A stretch of DNA of 49,931 bases from positions 1 through 49,931 of the forward strand of contig NZ_LFIO01001354.1 of the NCBI RefSeq assembly GCF_001187535.1. Reading direction: 5' to 3'. Both the position numbers and the translations under genes were made by a program. The notes under the pieces were generated by a model. That model was not told the DNA's origin. It saw nothing but the letters and a program-made list of their open reading frames with translations, and searched no databases. Each line of letters begins with the position of its first letter. The stretch's first letter is position 1. The stretch comes from Rhizobium ecuadorense (GTDB taxonomy: Bacteria; Pseudomonadota; Alphaproteobacteria; Rhizobiales; Rhizobiaceae). Of the stretch, positions 15,463 through 24,088 are shown in pieces.

Positions 15463-16392
15463 ATGAAAACCGCCACGCTTGCATCCATCGCCCTGGCGAT
15501 ATCGGTCTCTGTTGCCAATGCACAGACGATCGGGGTTTCGATGACCAATCTCGATAAGTTCAGAGAGATGCTTGTGAACGGCGTCGTCTCGCACGGGAAG
15601 ACGATATCAGGCCTCAAGCTCGTCACCCAGAATGCCAATGGCGACAATGAGCTGCAGAAGAAGCAGGTTCAGCAGTTCGTCGCCGACAAGGTCGATGCCA
15701 TTATCATGATGCTGTCTGATGGCGATCTCGGGCCGCAAATGACCAAGATCGCAGCGGATGCCGGCATTCCGCTGATCTACATCAACACGACGCCCTCCAA
15801 TCTCTTGGACTTGCCGGACAATCAGGTCGTTGTCGCCTCCGATGAGAAAGACTCCGGTACGCTGGAGACGAAGCAAGTATGCTCTCTCCTCAAGGGCAAG
15901 GGCCGCGTGGTCGTGCTGATGGGCGAGGTCTTCCATGTGGCCGCCCGCACCCGCACCCAGGACATATCAGATGTCATCGCGACGCCGGAATGCAAAGGTC
16001 TTGAGATCGTCGAGCAGCAAGCGGCCTATTGGTCGCGCGATTATGCCGATCAGCAGATGCAGGAATGGCTGGCGGCCGGCGTCAAGTTCGATGCTGTGAT
16101 CGCCAACAATGACGAGATGGCGCTCGGTGCGATCCGCGCCATGAAGAAAGCCAATATTCCGATGAAGGACGTCGTCGTCGGCGGCGTCGATGCGACCGAC
16201 GACGCGCTCGCCGCAATGGTAGCGGGCGATCTCGATGTCACCGTTCTCCAGAGCGCCGTCGGCCAGGGCGCGGCTGCGGTCGATGCCGCCATGAAGCTCA
16301 TCAAAAAGGAGAAGGTGCCGCGCGAAAACAACGTTCCCTTCGAACTCGTCACACCTGAGAACATTGCCCAATACCTGCCGAAGAGCCAGTGA
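15463..16392 (+). CDS. Periplasmic sugar-binding protein (RbsB-like, type I fold)
   Basis: A 309-residue exported protein. The signal peptide ends at A-N-A before Q-T-I (about residue 20). The mature protein has the ribose/galactose/inositol-binding pattern: I-G-V-S-M-T-N-L-D-K-F, the V-D-A-I-I-M-M segment, A-G-I-P-L-I-Y-I-N, A-V-I-A-N-N-D-E-M-A-L-G-A and G-G-V-D-A-T. No permease or ATPase gene accompanies it. It is followed 13 bases later by a chemoreceptor gene, so its main role may be to present a sugar to that receptor. The AGGGGAATTC leader gives a reasonable ribosome binding site. The ligand is unknown. Confidence 0.9.
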   Translation: MKTATLASIALAISVSVANAQTIGVSMTNLDKFREMLVNGVVSHGKTISGLKLVTQNANGDNELQKKQVQQFVADKVDAIIMMLSDGDLGPQMTKIAADAGIPLIYINTTPSNLLDLPDNQVVVASDEKDSGTLETKQVCSLLKGKGRVVVLMGEVFHVAARTRTQDISDVIATPECKGLEIVEQQAAYWSRDYADQQMQEWLAAGVKFDAVIANNDEMALGAIRAMKKANIPMKDVVVGGVDATDDALAAMVAGDLDVTVLQSAVGQGAAAVDAAMKLIKKEKVPRENNVPFELVTPENIAQYLPKSQ

Positions 16393-16405
16393 GCATAAGA
16401 GGCCT

Positions 16406-18553
16406 ATGATGTTGCATTTCTGGAATAAATTCGGCATTCGCGCGCAGATCACCGCAGGTTTCGTGCCGCTGATCCTGCTGATGAGCCTACTTACCGTCAG
16501 CGCGATCTCCGGCATGAACGGGCTCGCCGCGATCTTCGCCTCCTATCGCGCCACCGCCGGCCAGAGTCTGGCCATCTCCGACTACAGCGACCAGCTGCAC
16601 GAAATCCAGATGTCGGCGGAGGCTTTCCGCTCGACGCCGACACAGGCTGTCGTCGACAGCTTCCGCGCCGGTGTGAAGGCTTTCGAGGCGGACGATCCGC
16701 GTTTTGCCGGCAACAAGGACCTGCAGTCGGGGCTTGCAGAAATCCGCCAGGATATTGCCGCCTACGGCAAGGCATTCGAACAGATCGTCTCCCTGCAGGC
16801 CCGGCGCGACCTGCTGATCTCCAAGGTTACCGAATTCGGGCCCTGGACCAGTATCGCGCTCAATGACGTCATGCGCAGCGCCTGGCGCCAGAATGACGTG
16901 GCCCTGCTGCACATGACGGCGGAAACGCTGGAAGCCCTGAACCGCAGCCTTTATTTCTCCGAGCGCTTCGTCCATTCCAACGATTTCTCCGCCTATGACA
17001 CGGCGCAGGCAGCGCTTGCCGAAGCGGTGGCGCTGAACGATGCCGCCGCGAAGGCCGCCAAGAACGAGCTGCAGAAGAAGCGCCTGATGGGCGCCGGCCA
17101 GCTCATGCAGAACTACACCGCCCGTCTCGGCGACATGAAGGAAGTGCTGCAGGCATCCGGCAATATTCGTCAGACGCAGCTCGGCGTGCTTGCGCCAAAA
17201 ATATCAGGCGAGTTCATGGATTTGCAGGCGACTGTGACGGGCGCCCAGAAGAATCTGGACGGTTCGATGGACGCGACGGTCGCTTCCGCGACCAGCACGA
17301 CGCTCGTCATCAGCGGCCTGCTGATCGTCATCGGCCTGGTGCTCTCCTATTTCGTCGGTCGGCTGATTTCCTCGGCGGTGCGCAAGATGGCCCAGTCCAT
17401 GGAGCAGCTGGCCCGCGGCGAGGAGGGGATCGCGATAACGGGGGTCGAGCATCGCCACGAACTGGGAGCCATGGCGCGTTCGCTGAAGGTTTTCCAGGAG
17501 ACGGGCCGTGCCAAGCTGATCGCCGAAGCCAATGCCGAGCGAGCTCGCCTCGCCGCCGAAGAAGAACGGCTGCGCCAGGAGGCCGAGCGGCTCAGCGATG
17601 CGCAGGTGATGGAACATGCCTTCCGCCAGATCTCCGTCGGCCTCGATGCGCTGTCGAAGGGTGATCTCACCGTTCGCGTCGGCGAAGTCGACCATCGCTA
17701 CGTCAGGATCCGCGATCATTTCAACAACTCGGTCGCGAGCCTCGAGGAAGCGGTCGACTCCGTCATTCGCGCGGTCGCCACCATTCGGTCCGGTCTGTCG
17801 GAAATCTCCACGGCTTCCAACGATCTCGCCCGCCGCACCGAACAGCAGGCAGCGTCCCTGGAAGAAACGGTCGCCGCACTCGGCGACGTCACCCGCGGCG
17901 TCAACGGCACGGCCGAAGGTGCGGGCCGCGCCCAGGCTGTCGTGGCGACGGCCCGCACCAATGCCGAAAAGGGCGGCGAGATCGTCGCCCGCGCCATCGA
18001 CGCGATGACGGAGATTCAAAATTCGTCGTCGAAGATCGGCAACATCATCAGCGTCATCGACGAAATCGCCTTCCAGACCAATCTCTTGGCGCTGAATGCC
18101 GGCGTCGAAGCGGCGCGTGCCGGTGAAGCCGGCAAGGGCTTTGCGGTGGTTGCCCAGGAAGTGCGTGAACTCGCCCAGCGCTCCGCCAATGCGGCGAGGG
18201 AGATCAAGCAATTGATCTCGACCTCCTCGGCGCAGGTCAAAACCGGCGTCGAGCTGGTCGGCGAATCCGGTCTCTCGCTCGAACAGATCGTCGAGCAGGT
18301 CACGGCGATGAATGCGACCGTCGCCGAGATCGCCGTTGCCGCCCGCGAACAGGCAACCAGCCTGCGCGAGGTCTCGGCCGCCGGCGACCAGATGGACAAG
18401 GTGACGCAACAGAACGCCGCGATGGTCGAGGAAACCACGGCCGCCGCCCAGAGCCTGACCCAGGAAACCGAAAGTCTTGCCGAGTTGCTGCGACGGTTCA
18501 GAACGAGCAGCGGCCGGGCATCGGGCCACCGCCATTACGCGATGGCGTCGTAA
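16406..18553 (+). CDS. Methyl-accepting chemotaxis protein (chemoreceptor)
   Basis: A 715-residue transmembrane receptor. Membrane segments lie near residues 13-35 and 300-325, enclosing a helical periplasmic domain of about 260 residues that resembles TorS/HBM-type helical-bundle sensors more than a short four-helix bundle. A HAMP domain follows, then a second HAMP-like region near 415-465 and the signalling hairpin with the conserved E-I-A-F-Q-T-N-L-L-A-L-N-A tip (about 560-600). There is no C-terminal CheR-docking pentapeptide (it ends H-Y-A-M-A-S). ATG codons at 16406 and 16409 are both possible after AAGAGG. It probably senses the sugar carried by the binding protein just upstream. Confidence 0.92.
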   Translation: MMLHFWNKFGIRAQITAGFVPLILLMSLLTVSAISGMNGLAAIFASYRATAGQSLAISDYSDQLHEIQMSAEAFRSTPTQAVVDSFRAGVKAFEADDPRFAGNKDLQSGLAEIRQDIAAYGKAFEQIVSLQARRDLLISKVTEFGPWTSIALNDVMRSAWRQNDVALLHMTAETLEALNRSLYFSERFVHSNDFSAYDTAQAALAEAVALNDAAAKAAKNELQKKRLMGAGQLMQNYTARLGDMKEVLQASGNIRQTQLGVLAPKISGEFMDLQATVTGAQKNLDGSMDATVASATSTTLVISGLLIVIGLVLSYFVGRLISSAVRKMAQSMEQLARGEEGIAITGVEHRHELGAMARSLKVFQETGRAKLIAEANAERARLAAEEERLRQEAERLSDAQVMEHAFRQISVGLDALSKGDLTVRVGEVDHRYVRIRDHFNNSVASLEEAVDSVIRAVATIRSGLSEISTASNDLARRTEQQAASLEETVAALGDVTRGVNGTAEGAGRAQAVVATARTNAEKGGEIVARAIDAMTEIQNSSSKIGNIISVIDEIAFQTNLLALNAGVEAARAGEAGKGFAVVAQEVRELAQRSANAAREIKQLISTSSAQVKTGVELVGESGLSLEQIVEQVTAMNATVAEIAVAAREQATSLREVSAAGDQMDKVTQQNAAMVEETTAAAQSLTQETESLAELLRRFRTSSGRASGHRHYAMAS

Positions 18554-18579
18554 CGTTCTGCGATCACAGCCAAGAGAAC

Positions 18580-18604
18580 ACCGCCGCCTCGAAAGGGCGG
18601 CGGT
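18580..18604. terminator. Candidate bidirectional terminator hairpin
   Basis: ACCGCCGCC and GGCGGCGGT form a 9-bp GC stem around a seven-base loop between the convergent chemoreceptor and DUF3422 genes. There is no strong T run. Confidence 0.55.
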
Positions 18605-18608
18605 CGCG

Positions 18609-19871
18609 TCAGTGGCCTCCGGCTACCGGTCCATGCGGCGTGCCAGCGATGCTTCTGCGGACATGGCGGACCGCCGTCCAGACGGCGAAGAGGACCAACG
18701 GGATGGCACCGAGAACGGCGAGTTTCGTCACGTGCGGATCGACACCCAAGGCGGAAATGCTTTCGAGGCAGATCTTCGCCAAGCCGATGGTGTAGTAGGT
18801 GATGGCGATGACGGAGAAGCCTTCGACCGCCTGCTGGATATGCACCTGGATGCGCGCCCGCTCTTCCATTGAGGTCAGCAGTGAGGCGTTTTGATCTTCG
18901 AGCTGAACCTGCACGGTGGTTCTCAATAGGTCACCGGCGAGACTGACGCGTTCGGCGAGTTCATCGAGGCGGCGTTCGGCGGCATGCACCGAGCGGACGG
19001 CCGGCTGGAAGCGCCGGCGGATGAAGGTGCCGATCCGCTGGCGCTGCTCGACGCGTTCTTCGCGCAGTTCCGACACCCGGCTGGCGACGATTTCGGCATA
19101 GGCTGTCGTCGCCCCGAAGCGGTGGCGGGCAAGGGCAGAGAAATTGAGAACATCTGACGAAAGCCTGGTGACCTCGGATAGCAGCGCCTTGTCGACTTTG
19201 ACGGCGCTCTGCATGTGCGCGATCAGGAGATCGAGGCGCTGGTCGAAGGCCGAAAGCTGCGAGATCGTCTCGCGCGCCATCGGCATCGCCAGCATCGCCA
19301 TCATCCTGTACGTCTCGATCTCCAGGAACCGCCGGACCATGCGGCCGGTGCGATAGGCGTTGAGGTTGCGGTTGAAGAACAGGAATTCGACGAAACCGCT
19401 GTCGCTCAGCCGGAAGTTCGTATGCACTTCGGCATCGCCGCCGCCGACCTCGGAGGCGACATAATCAAGATTCGGTTTTTCGAGAGCCTGTCCGTTCTTT
19501 TCGTCGCGCACGAGCACCCGGACGGCAGCGATCACCTTTCCTTCGATCTTGCGGTAGCAGGCCTGAAAGGCTTCCGGCGGATGGGTGCCGGGCGCGGAGG
19601 CCGCGGGCGTGACGAAGGTCAGCGTCAGGAACTCGGTATGGGCTTCCCATTTCAGCCGGCCGTCGCCGAAGCGGCCGATGCCGTGGTTGCCTCCGTGGGT
19701 GGTCGAGACGTCCTCAAGCCCCGGCAAGGAAACCGGCAGCGGAGGCGAGCCGTTGTCGCCGACGATGGCGACGTGCCAGACATCGGTGTCGCCGTCGAAG
19801 TAAAGCGAGGGCCGCGCATGGAGCTCGTCATGCAACTCCCTGCGCAGCGGATGCTCGGAACCCATCGGCAT
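18609..19871 (-). CDS. DUF3422 family membrane protein
   Basis: A 420-residue protein of the DUF3422 family, common in alpha- and betaproteobacteria; old annotations label it an egg-lysin homologue, which is not informative. The N-terminus carries the family motif H-P-L-R-R-E-L-H-D-E-L-H-A-R-P, and R-M-V-R-R-F-L-E-I-E-T-Y-R is near 180. Long helical and probably coiled-coil stretches fill 200-350. Two hydrophobic segments follow near 355-400 (F-S-V-I-A-I-T-Y-Y-T-I-G-L and L-A-V-L-G-A-I-P-L-V-L-F-A-V), so the C-terminus is membrane-anchored. The exact start (19871 or 19865) is open. It is a lone gene; function is unknown. Confidence 0.88.
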   Translation of the reverse strand: MPMGSEHPLRRELHDELHARPSLYFDGDTDVWHVAIVGDNGSPPLPVSLPGLEDVSTTHGGNHGIGRFGDGRLKWEAHTEFLTLTFVTPAASAPGTHPPEAFQACYRKIEGKVIAAVRVLVRDEKNGQALEKPNLDYVASEVGGGDAEVHTNFRLSDSGFVEFLFFNRNLNAYRTGRMVRRFLEIETYRMMAMLAMPMARETISQLSAFDQRLDLLIAHMQSAVKVDKALLSEVTRLSSDVLNFSALARHRFGATTAYAEIVASRVSELREERVEQRQRIGTFIRRRFQPAVRSVHAAERRLDELAERVSLAGDLLRTTVQVQLEDQNASLLTSMEERARIQVHIQQAVEGFSVIAITYYTIGLAKICLESISALGVDPHVTKLAVLGAIPLVLFAVWTAVRHVRRSIAGTPHGPVAGGH

Positions 19872-20020
19872 GGAGATGCACCTCTATATGGTAGACAGAT
19901 CGACGGCTGACATGACCGGAGTTGCCGGCTTTTGGAATTGACCACGACGCCTATAGCCTCTCACGAGGCTCGTGTCACGACGGCTTCACCATCGGATGTG
20001 GAGACTGCATCGGTTGCTGC

Positions 20021-20068
20021 TTGACTTATTCATAATTAAAAAATATATATTATATTAGAATATATAAT
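20021..20068 (+). promoter_or_regulatory. Promoter and BigR-type operator of the sulfide operon
   Basis: TTGACT (20021-20026) and TATATA (20044-20049), 17 bases apart, make a good promoter. Overlapping and following the -10 is the palindrome ATTATAT-N6-ATATAAT (20049-20068), in a strikingly AT-rich stretch for this genome. BigR-type repressors bind AT-rich palindromes over the promoter of the sulfide operon, and a BigR homologue is encoded in this operon. Confidence 0.7.
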
Positions 20069-20091
20069 GACTTTTTGCCACGGAGCCAATC

Positions 20092-21390
20092 ATGCCTGTC
20101 ATCGCAATTTCGGAGAAACTCTCGATCTCGCCGCAGCCAAGTATCGAGGACATCCGGTTGCTGCGTGATAGCGGGTTCCGGACGCTCATTAACAACAGGT
20201 CTGACCGCGAAGACTCCATTCAGCCGGGGACACGCGCGCAAGGGCAGGAGGCGAGACGCTGCGGCCTGTCCTACACGTTCATTCCGGTTACGGCCGATAC
20301 GATCACCGAGGGGGATGTGCGCGCTTTCCAGCGGGCCGTCGCCGAGGCGGAAGGGCCGGTCGTTGCGCATTGCCAGACGGGCGGACGGTCTTTGAGCCTT
20401 TACCTCATTGGTGAGGTTCTCGATGGTCGCATGTCTGTCGGCGAAGTCGTCGAGTTCGGACGCAGCCGCGGTTTCGACACTGCTTCCGCCGCAGCCTGGC
20501 TCGAGAGGCATGCCGCGCGCAGGCCGCAGGTGAAGGGTTTCTTCGACAAGCGTACCTGGAGCGTCCAGTACGTGGTGTCCGATCCCGTCACGCGCAAATG
20601 TGCCATCATCGATCCGGTTCTCGACTTCGACGAGAAGGCCGGAGCAACGGCGACCATCAATGCCGATGCTATTCTCGACTATATCAGTGATCGCGACCTG
20701 ATCGTTGAATGGATTCTCGATACGCATCCGCATGCCGACCACTTCTCAGCGGCCCGGTATCTGAAGGAGAAGACCGGCGCTCGCACGGCCATTGGCGAGC
20801 GCGTCGTTGACGTCCAGAAGCTGTGGAAAGGCATCTATAATTGGCCGGACCTCGCGACCGATGGTTCGCAATGGGACCGGCTGTTCGCCCATGGCGAAAC
20901 CTTTAAGATTGGTTCGATCGACGCGAAGGTGCTGTTCTCTCCCGGGCACACGCTAGCCTCCGTCACCTATGTGATTGGCGACGCTGCCTTTGTGCACGAC
21001 ACGCTTTTCATGCCCGACAGCGGCACGGCACGCGCCGACTTTCCTGGCGGCGATGCCCGTATTCTCTGGAGGTCGATCCAGGACATCCTGGCGCAGCCGG
21101 ACGATACCCGGATCTTCACGGGCCACGATTATCAGCCCGACGGTCGCGAACCTCGCTGGGAAAGCACGGTCGCGGATCAGAAGAAATCCAATCCGCATCT
21201 TGCCGACGTGACGGAGGAAGAGTTCGTGGCGCTGCGAACGAAGCGCGACAAGACGCTGCCGATGCCGAAGCTGATCCTGCATGCCTTGCAGGTGAACATA
21301 TGCGGCGGGCGCCTGCCGGAACCGGAAGCCAACGGTAAGCGCTATCTCAAGTTTCCCTTGAACGCATTGCAGGGAGCCGCATGGGCATGA
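20092..21390 (+). CDS. blh: Bifunctional sulfur transferase/persulfide dioxygenase (Blh type)
   Basis: A 432-residue fusion. Residues about 1-115 are a DUF442/phosphatase-like sulfur-transferase domain with candidate catalytic C94 in V-A-H-C-Q-T-G-G-R-S. Residues about 140-430 are an ETHE1-like metallo-beta-lactamase domain with the metal motif H212-P-H-A-D-H217, a G-H-T-L-A-S segment and H-D-Y-Q near 345. Blh proteins of Agrobacterium and Xylella oxidise glutathione persulfide made from hydrogen sulfide. It is the first gene after the AT-rich operator and is coupled to the BigR gene by an ATGA overlap. Substrate assignment rests on the family and on the BigR partner. Confidence 0.9.
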   Translation: MPVIAISEKLSISPQPSIEDIRLLRDSGFRTLINNRSDREDSIQPGTRAQGQEARRCGLSYTFIPVTADTITEGDVRAFQRAVAEAEGPVVAHCQTGGRSLSLYLIGEVLDGRMSVGEVVEFGRSRGFDTASAAAWLERHAARRPQVKGFFDKRTWSVQYVVSDPVTRKCAIIDPVLDFDEKAGATATINADAILDYISDRDLIVEWILDTHPHADHFSAARYLKEKTGARTAIGERVVDVQKLWKGIYNWPDLATDGSQWDRLFAHGETFKIGSIDAKVLFSPGHTLASVTYVIGDAAFVHDTLFMPDSGTARADFPGGDARILWRSIQDILAQPDDTRIFTGHDYQPDGREPRWESTVADQKKSNPHLADVTEEEFVALRTKRDKTLPMPKLILHALQVNICGGRLPEPEANGKRYLKFPLNALQGAAWA

Positions 21391-21728
21391 GTTCCGATCC
21401 GAAAGAGATGATGAAAGCGGGGCTATCGCCCGCCGAGCTGTTGTCGCGTGCCGGCGAGGTCGCCGACCTGTTGAAGACTCTGTCTCACCCGGCGCGCCTG
21501 ATGATCGTCTGCACGCTTGTACAGGGGGAGTATGCGGTCGGCGAGCTGGAAGAGAAGGTGGACGTCCACCAGCCGCATCTGTCGCAGCATCTGACGGTGC
21601 TGCGCGGTTCGGGCATCGTCGAAACCCGGCGGGAAGGCAAGCAGATCTTCTACCGGCTGACGGAGGAGAAGGCGGCCCAACTGGTCGGCGCGCTGTACGA
21701 CATTTTCTGCGTGAAGGAAGAAAAATGA
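21387..21728 (+). CDS. bigR: Persulfide-sensing ArsR-family repressor BigR
   Basis: A 113-residue winged-helix repressor of the ArsR/SmtB superfamily (L-S-H-P-A-R-L-M-I-V, H-Q-P-H-L-S-Q-H-L-T-V-L-R recognition helix). With the ATG at 21387 as residue 1, the two cysteines fall at C42 and C108, the positions known to form the disulfide or polysulfide switch in BigR/SqrR proteins. The ATGA overlap with blh supports this start; an ATG six bases upstream is possible. It should repress the whole operon until persulfide accumulates. The metal sites of classical ArsR proteins are not evident. Confidence 0.92.
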   Translation: MSSDPKEMMKAGLSPAELLSRAGEVADLLKTLSHPARLMIVCTLVQGEYAVGELEEKVDVHQPHLSQHLTVLRGSGIVETRREGKQIFYRLTEEKAAQLVGALYDIFCVKEEK

Positions 21729-22135
21729 GTGCCTATCTTCCATCGTTGATGGGAGGCGTGCTGATCGGCGCCTCCGCGGTCATGTTTCTCCTCCTCAACG
21801 GCCGGATTGCCGGGATCAGCGGGATCGTCGGTCGACTGATACAAGGCGCCGGCATAACCAACAACCTTGCCTTCGTCCTTGGATTGCTACTCGGGCCGGT
21901 ATCCTACCTCATGATGTTTGGCGACTTGCCGGCCGTGCAGATCACCGCCGGCTGGCCGCTGATCGTGGTTGCCGGACTGCTCGTCGGTTTCGGCTCAAGA
22001 ATGGGATCGGGCTGCACCAGCGGACACGGTGTAATCGGGCTTGCCCGCTTGTCGCCAAGATCGATGGTGGCGGTCGCCACCTTTCTGACGGCAGGCGTGG
22101 TCGCCGTCGCAGCTCTGCGAACGTTCGGATCATGA
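21725..22135 (+). CDS. YeeE/YedE-family half transporter, first half
   Basis: A 136-residue membrane protein with about four hydrophobic segments. It has the family signature G-S-G-C-T-S-G-H-G near residue 95, the cysteine loop of YeeE-type thiosulfate/sulfur-compound transporters. Full-length YeeE has two such halves; here the second half is encoded by the next gene, overlapping by four bases. ATGA overlaps at both ends show tight coupling with bigR and its partner. It probably moves a sulfur species across the inner membrane; the direction and species are not determined. Confidence 0.88.
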   Translation: MSAYLPSLMGGVLIGASAVMFLLLNGRIAGISGIVGRLIQGAGITNNLAFVLGLLLGPVSYLMMFGDLPAVQITAGWPLIVVAGLLVGFGSRMGSGCTSGHGVIGLARLSPRSMVAVATFLTAGVVAVAALRTFGS

Positions 22136-22563
22136 ACCTGAATCTCCGCCGATCCTCCGCAGCCTTCGCATCCGGCATCGTCTTCGGCTTTGGGCTATCC
22201 TTATCCGGCATGCTGGATCCAGTTCGCGTTCAAGGCTTCCTCGATATCTTCGGCGCTTGGGATCCAAGCTTGGCATTCGTTCTCGGCGGCGCGGTGATCG
22301 TCACTTTCATCGGCGTGCAGGCGATGAAACGGATGACGCATCCAGCCTTCGACGACAGCTTCCATGTGCCTGAGAACCGTGAGATCGATGCTCCTTTGGT
22401 CGTCGGTTCCACCCTTTTCGGTCTGGGCTGGGGGATCGGCGGATTCTGTCCCGGCCCGGCAGTCGCTTCCCTCTCAATCGGTCTTCCCCAGACGGTCCTT
22501 TTGGTCGCTGCAATGCTGGTCGGGATGACCTTGCATGACAGGGTATGGAACCGACGCCCGTGA
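22132..22563 (+). CDS. YeeE/YedE-family half transporter, second half (DUF6691 type)
   Basis: A 143-residue membrane protein with four hydrophobic segments. It opens with the G-x-x-F-G-F-G-L-S-L-S-G-M pattern and ends with the G-W-G-I-G-G-F-C-P-G-P-A loop near residue 105, the second cysteine loop of the YeeE fold. It probably dimerises with the preceding half, as in the PmpA/PmpB arrangement. Its start overlaps the previous stop by four bases, and its end overlaps the sulfite-exporter gene. Confidence 0.88.
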   Translation: MNLNLRRSSAAFASGIVFGFGLSLSGMLDPVRVQGFLDIFGAWDPSLAFVLGGAVIVTFIGVQAMKRMTHPAFDDSFHVPENREIDAPLVVGSTLFGLGWGIGGFCPGPAVASLSIGLPQTVLLVAAMLVGMTLHDRVWNRRP

Positions 22564-23342
22564 GCTATTCGAGTTTATCGATAATCGGTTCCGGCGGGCT
22601 CGTCGGGTTCATGCTCGGTCTCCTGGGCGGAGGCGGATCCATTCTGGCCACCCCACTGCTGCTCTATGTCGTCGGCGTGGCGCAGCCGCATGTCGCCATA
22701 GGCACCGGGGCGCTTGTGGTTTCGGTGAACGCATTCGCCAACTTTGCCGGCCATGCAATCAAGGGGCACGTTTGGTGGCGCTGCGCGGTCGTCTTCTCCT
22801 TACTCGGCATTGTCGGCGCTCTCGCCGGTTCCAGCCTTGGCAAGGCGATGGACGGAGACCATCTGATCTTCCTGTTCGGCATTCTGATGCTGGTCGTCGG
22901 CGTCCTGATGTTGAAGCCTAAAAAGGCGGTGGCGGCAGAATGTCGCCCGGTTGACTTGAAGATGTGCCTTGCCACCGGCGCTGTGGCACTTGCCGCCGGC
23001 GCGACATCCGGGTTCTTCGGCATCGGCGGAGGATTCCTGATCGTTCCCGGGCTGATGCTGGCCACAGGCATGCCGATGATCAATGCGGTCGGCACCTCGC
23101 TTCTGTCTGTCGGTGTGTTCGGGCTGGCGACAGCCCTAAACTATGCCAATTCCGGGCTGGTGGACTGGTGGCTTGCCGCCGAGTTCATCGGTGGCGGCCT
23201 CATAGGGGGAACGTTCGGCATGCTCCTTGCCGCCCGTCTAAGCGCGTACAAGAACGTCCTCAATCGCCTCTTTGCCGTGCTCATCTTCGTGGTCGCGGGT
23301 TACATCCTGTATCGGAACGCGGGACCATTTCTGCCGAGGTGA
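22545..23342 (+). CDS. TauE/SafE-family sulfite exporter
   Basis: A 265-residue inner-membrane protein with about eight hydrophobic segments in two repeats. Each repeat carries the family glycine motif: G-L-L-G-G-G-G-S-I-L near residue 28 and F-F-G-I-G-G-G-F-L-I-V-P near 160. Family members export sulfite or related sulfur oxyanions. That fits the operon: Blh oxidises persulfide to sulfite, which must then leave the cell. Two starts are possible, ATG 22545 (overlapping the previous gene by 19 bases) or GTG 22560 (GTGA overlap). It is the last gene of the operon. Confidence 0.9.
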   Translation: MEPTPVSYSSLSIIGSGGLVGFMLGLLGGGGSILATPLLLYVVGVAQPHVAIGTGALVVSVNAFANFAGHAIKGHVWWRCAVVFSLLGIVGALAGSSLGKAMDGDHLIFLFGILMLVVGVLMLKPKKAVAAECRPVDLKMCLATGAVALAAGATSGFFGIGGGFLIVPGLMLATGMPMINAVGTSLLSVGVFGLATALNYANSGLVDWWLAAEFIGGGLIGGTFGMLLAARLSAYKNVLNRLFAVLIFVVAGYILYRNAGPFLPR

Positions 23343-23395
23343 GTGCGCCTGGAAGACAGATGGACCGCACACAGTCTCTGCATCTGGCCGCGCGT

Positions 23396-23912
23396 TCAGA
23401 GCGAGCGCCATGCAATGAAGCTTCCAAGCATCTGTACGCTGCCGCCGGCCGCCGTCGCGACGATGAAGGCCGTTTCGGCTTCGCCGAGGAAAGCGAAAAT
23501 AGCGCCTAGGACGGCGACGCCGATCGTCGCTCCCACCATGCGGGCGACGTTGATCAGGGCGCTCGCCGTGCCGGCGCGATCGGCGGTCACGGTCGACACC
23601 GCGACTGCCGTCAGAGGCCCGTCGCCATGCCCATGCCGACGCTGGCCAAAAAAGATAAGCCGAGCAGGAGGTTGCCGAGACTCATCGCCGCCAGCCCCGC
23701 CGAGATGGCGCTCTCTTTCCCAAGCGCTCCGTGATCGAACCAGAGAAGGGCGAGATGGCGATGAAGCTGAGCGCCATCGGCAGCAGCGGCTGGACTGCCA
23801 GATTGACGACTGATGTATCGATCTGCGCCACGACCACGCCGAGGCACAGAATTGCGAGGGCGGCAGGCTTCAGGTTTGACTGGGACTGCCTGCTTCGTTC
23901 GATGACATTCAT
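23396..23912 (-). pseudogene. Decayed MFS (DHA2/EmrB-type) multidrug transporter
   Basis: Three consecutive pieces of one MFS protein lie in different frames. The N-terminus (from 23912) has the DHA2 TM1 pattern V-V-A-Q-I-D-T-S-V-V-N-L-A and then jumps straight to a region normally hundreds of residues later (L-L-P-M-A-L-S-F-I-A and S-I-T-E-R-L-G-K-R). After a frameshift near 23710 comes I-S-A-G-L-A-A-M-S-L-G-N-L-L-L-G. After another near 23615 comes P-L-T-A-V-A-V-S-T-V-T-A-D-R-A-G-T-A-S-A-L, ending at 23396. Intact relatives have about 450-500 residues; about 170 remain. This is a gene with an internal deletion and two frameshifts. Together with the terminator at 24008, it accounts for the 746-base stretch 23343-24088. 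Confidence 0.8.
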
Positions 23913-24007
23913 GACGCTACCTTTCCTTGGGGAAAGACCTAGCGTGGTTGAGTTGATCGACAATTCGAAACCGATCGAACTGTTCGAGACTGGAATGTAA
24001 GCAGGGC

Positions 24008-24051
24008 AAAAAAAACGATCAGCCACGGCCCGTTGCGAGACCGTGGCTGAT
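24008..24051 (-). terminator. Rho-independent terminator of the pectic binding-protein gene
   Basis: On the minus strand ATCAGCCACGG pairs with CCGTGGCTGAT (11-bp stem, 12-base loop), followed by CG and eight T residues (24015-24008). It lies 38 bases after the binding-protein stop and is the clearest intrinsic terminator in the window. Confidence 0.93.
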
Positions 24052-24088
24052 GCAGCGCGCATTCTGCGGAGGGCGCAGGCGCGGCCGA

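Noticed and set aside
23731..24000. Small plus-strand open frame beside the MFS relic
   Set aside because: It is antisense to recognisable MFS sequence, has no ribosome binding site and no homology that I recognise.
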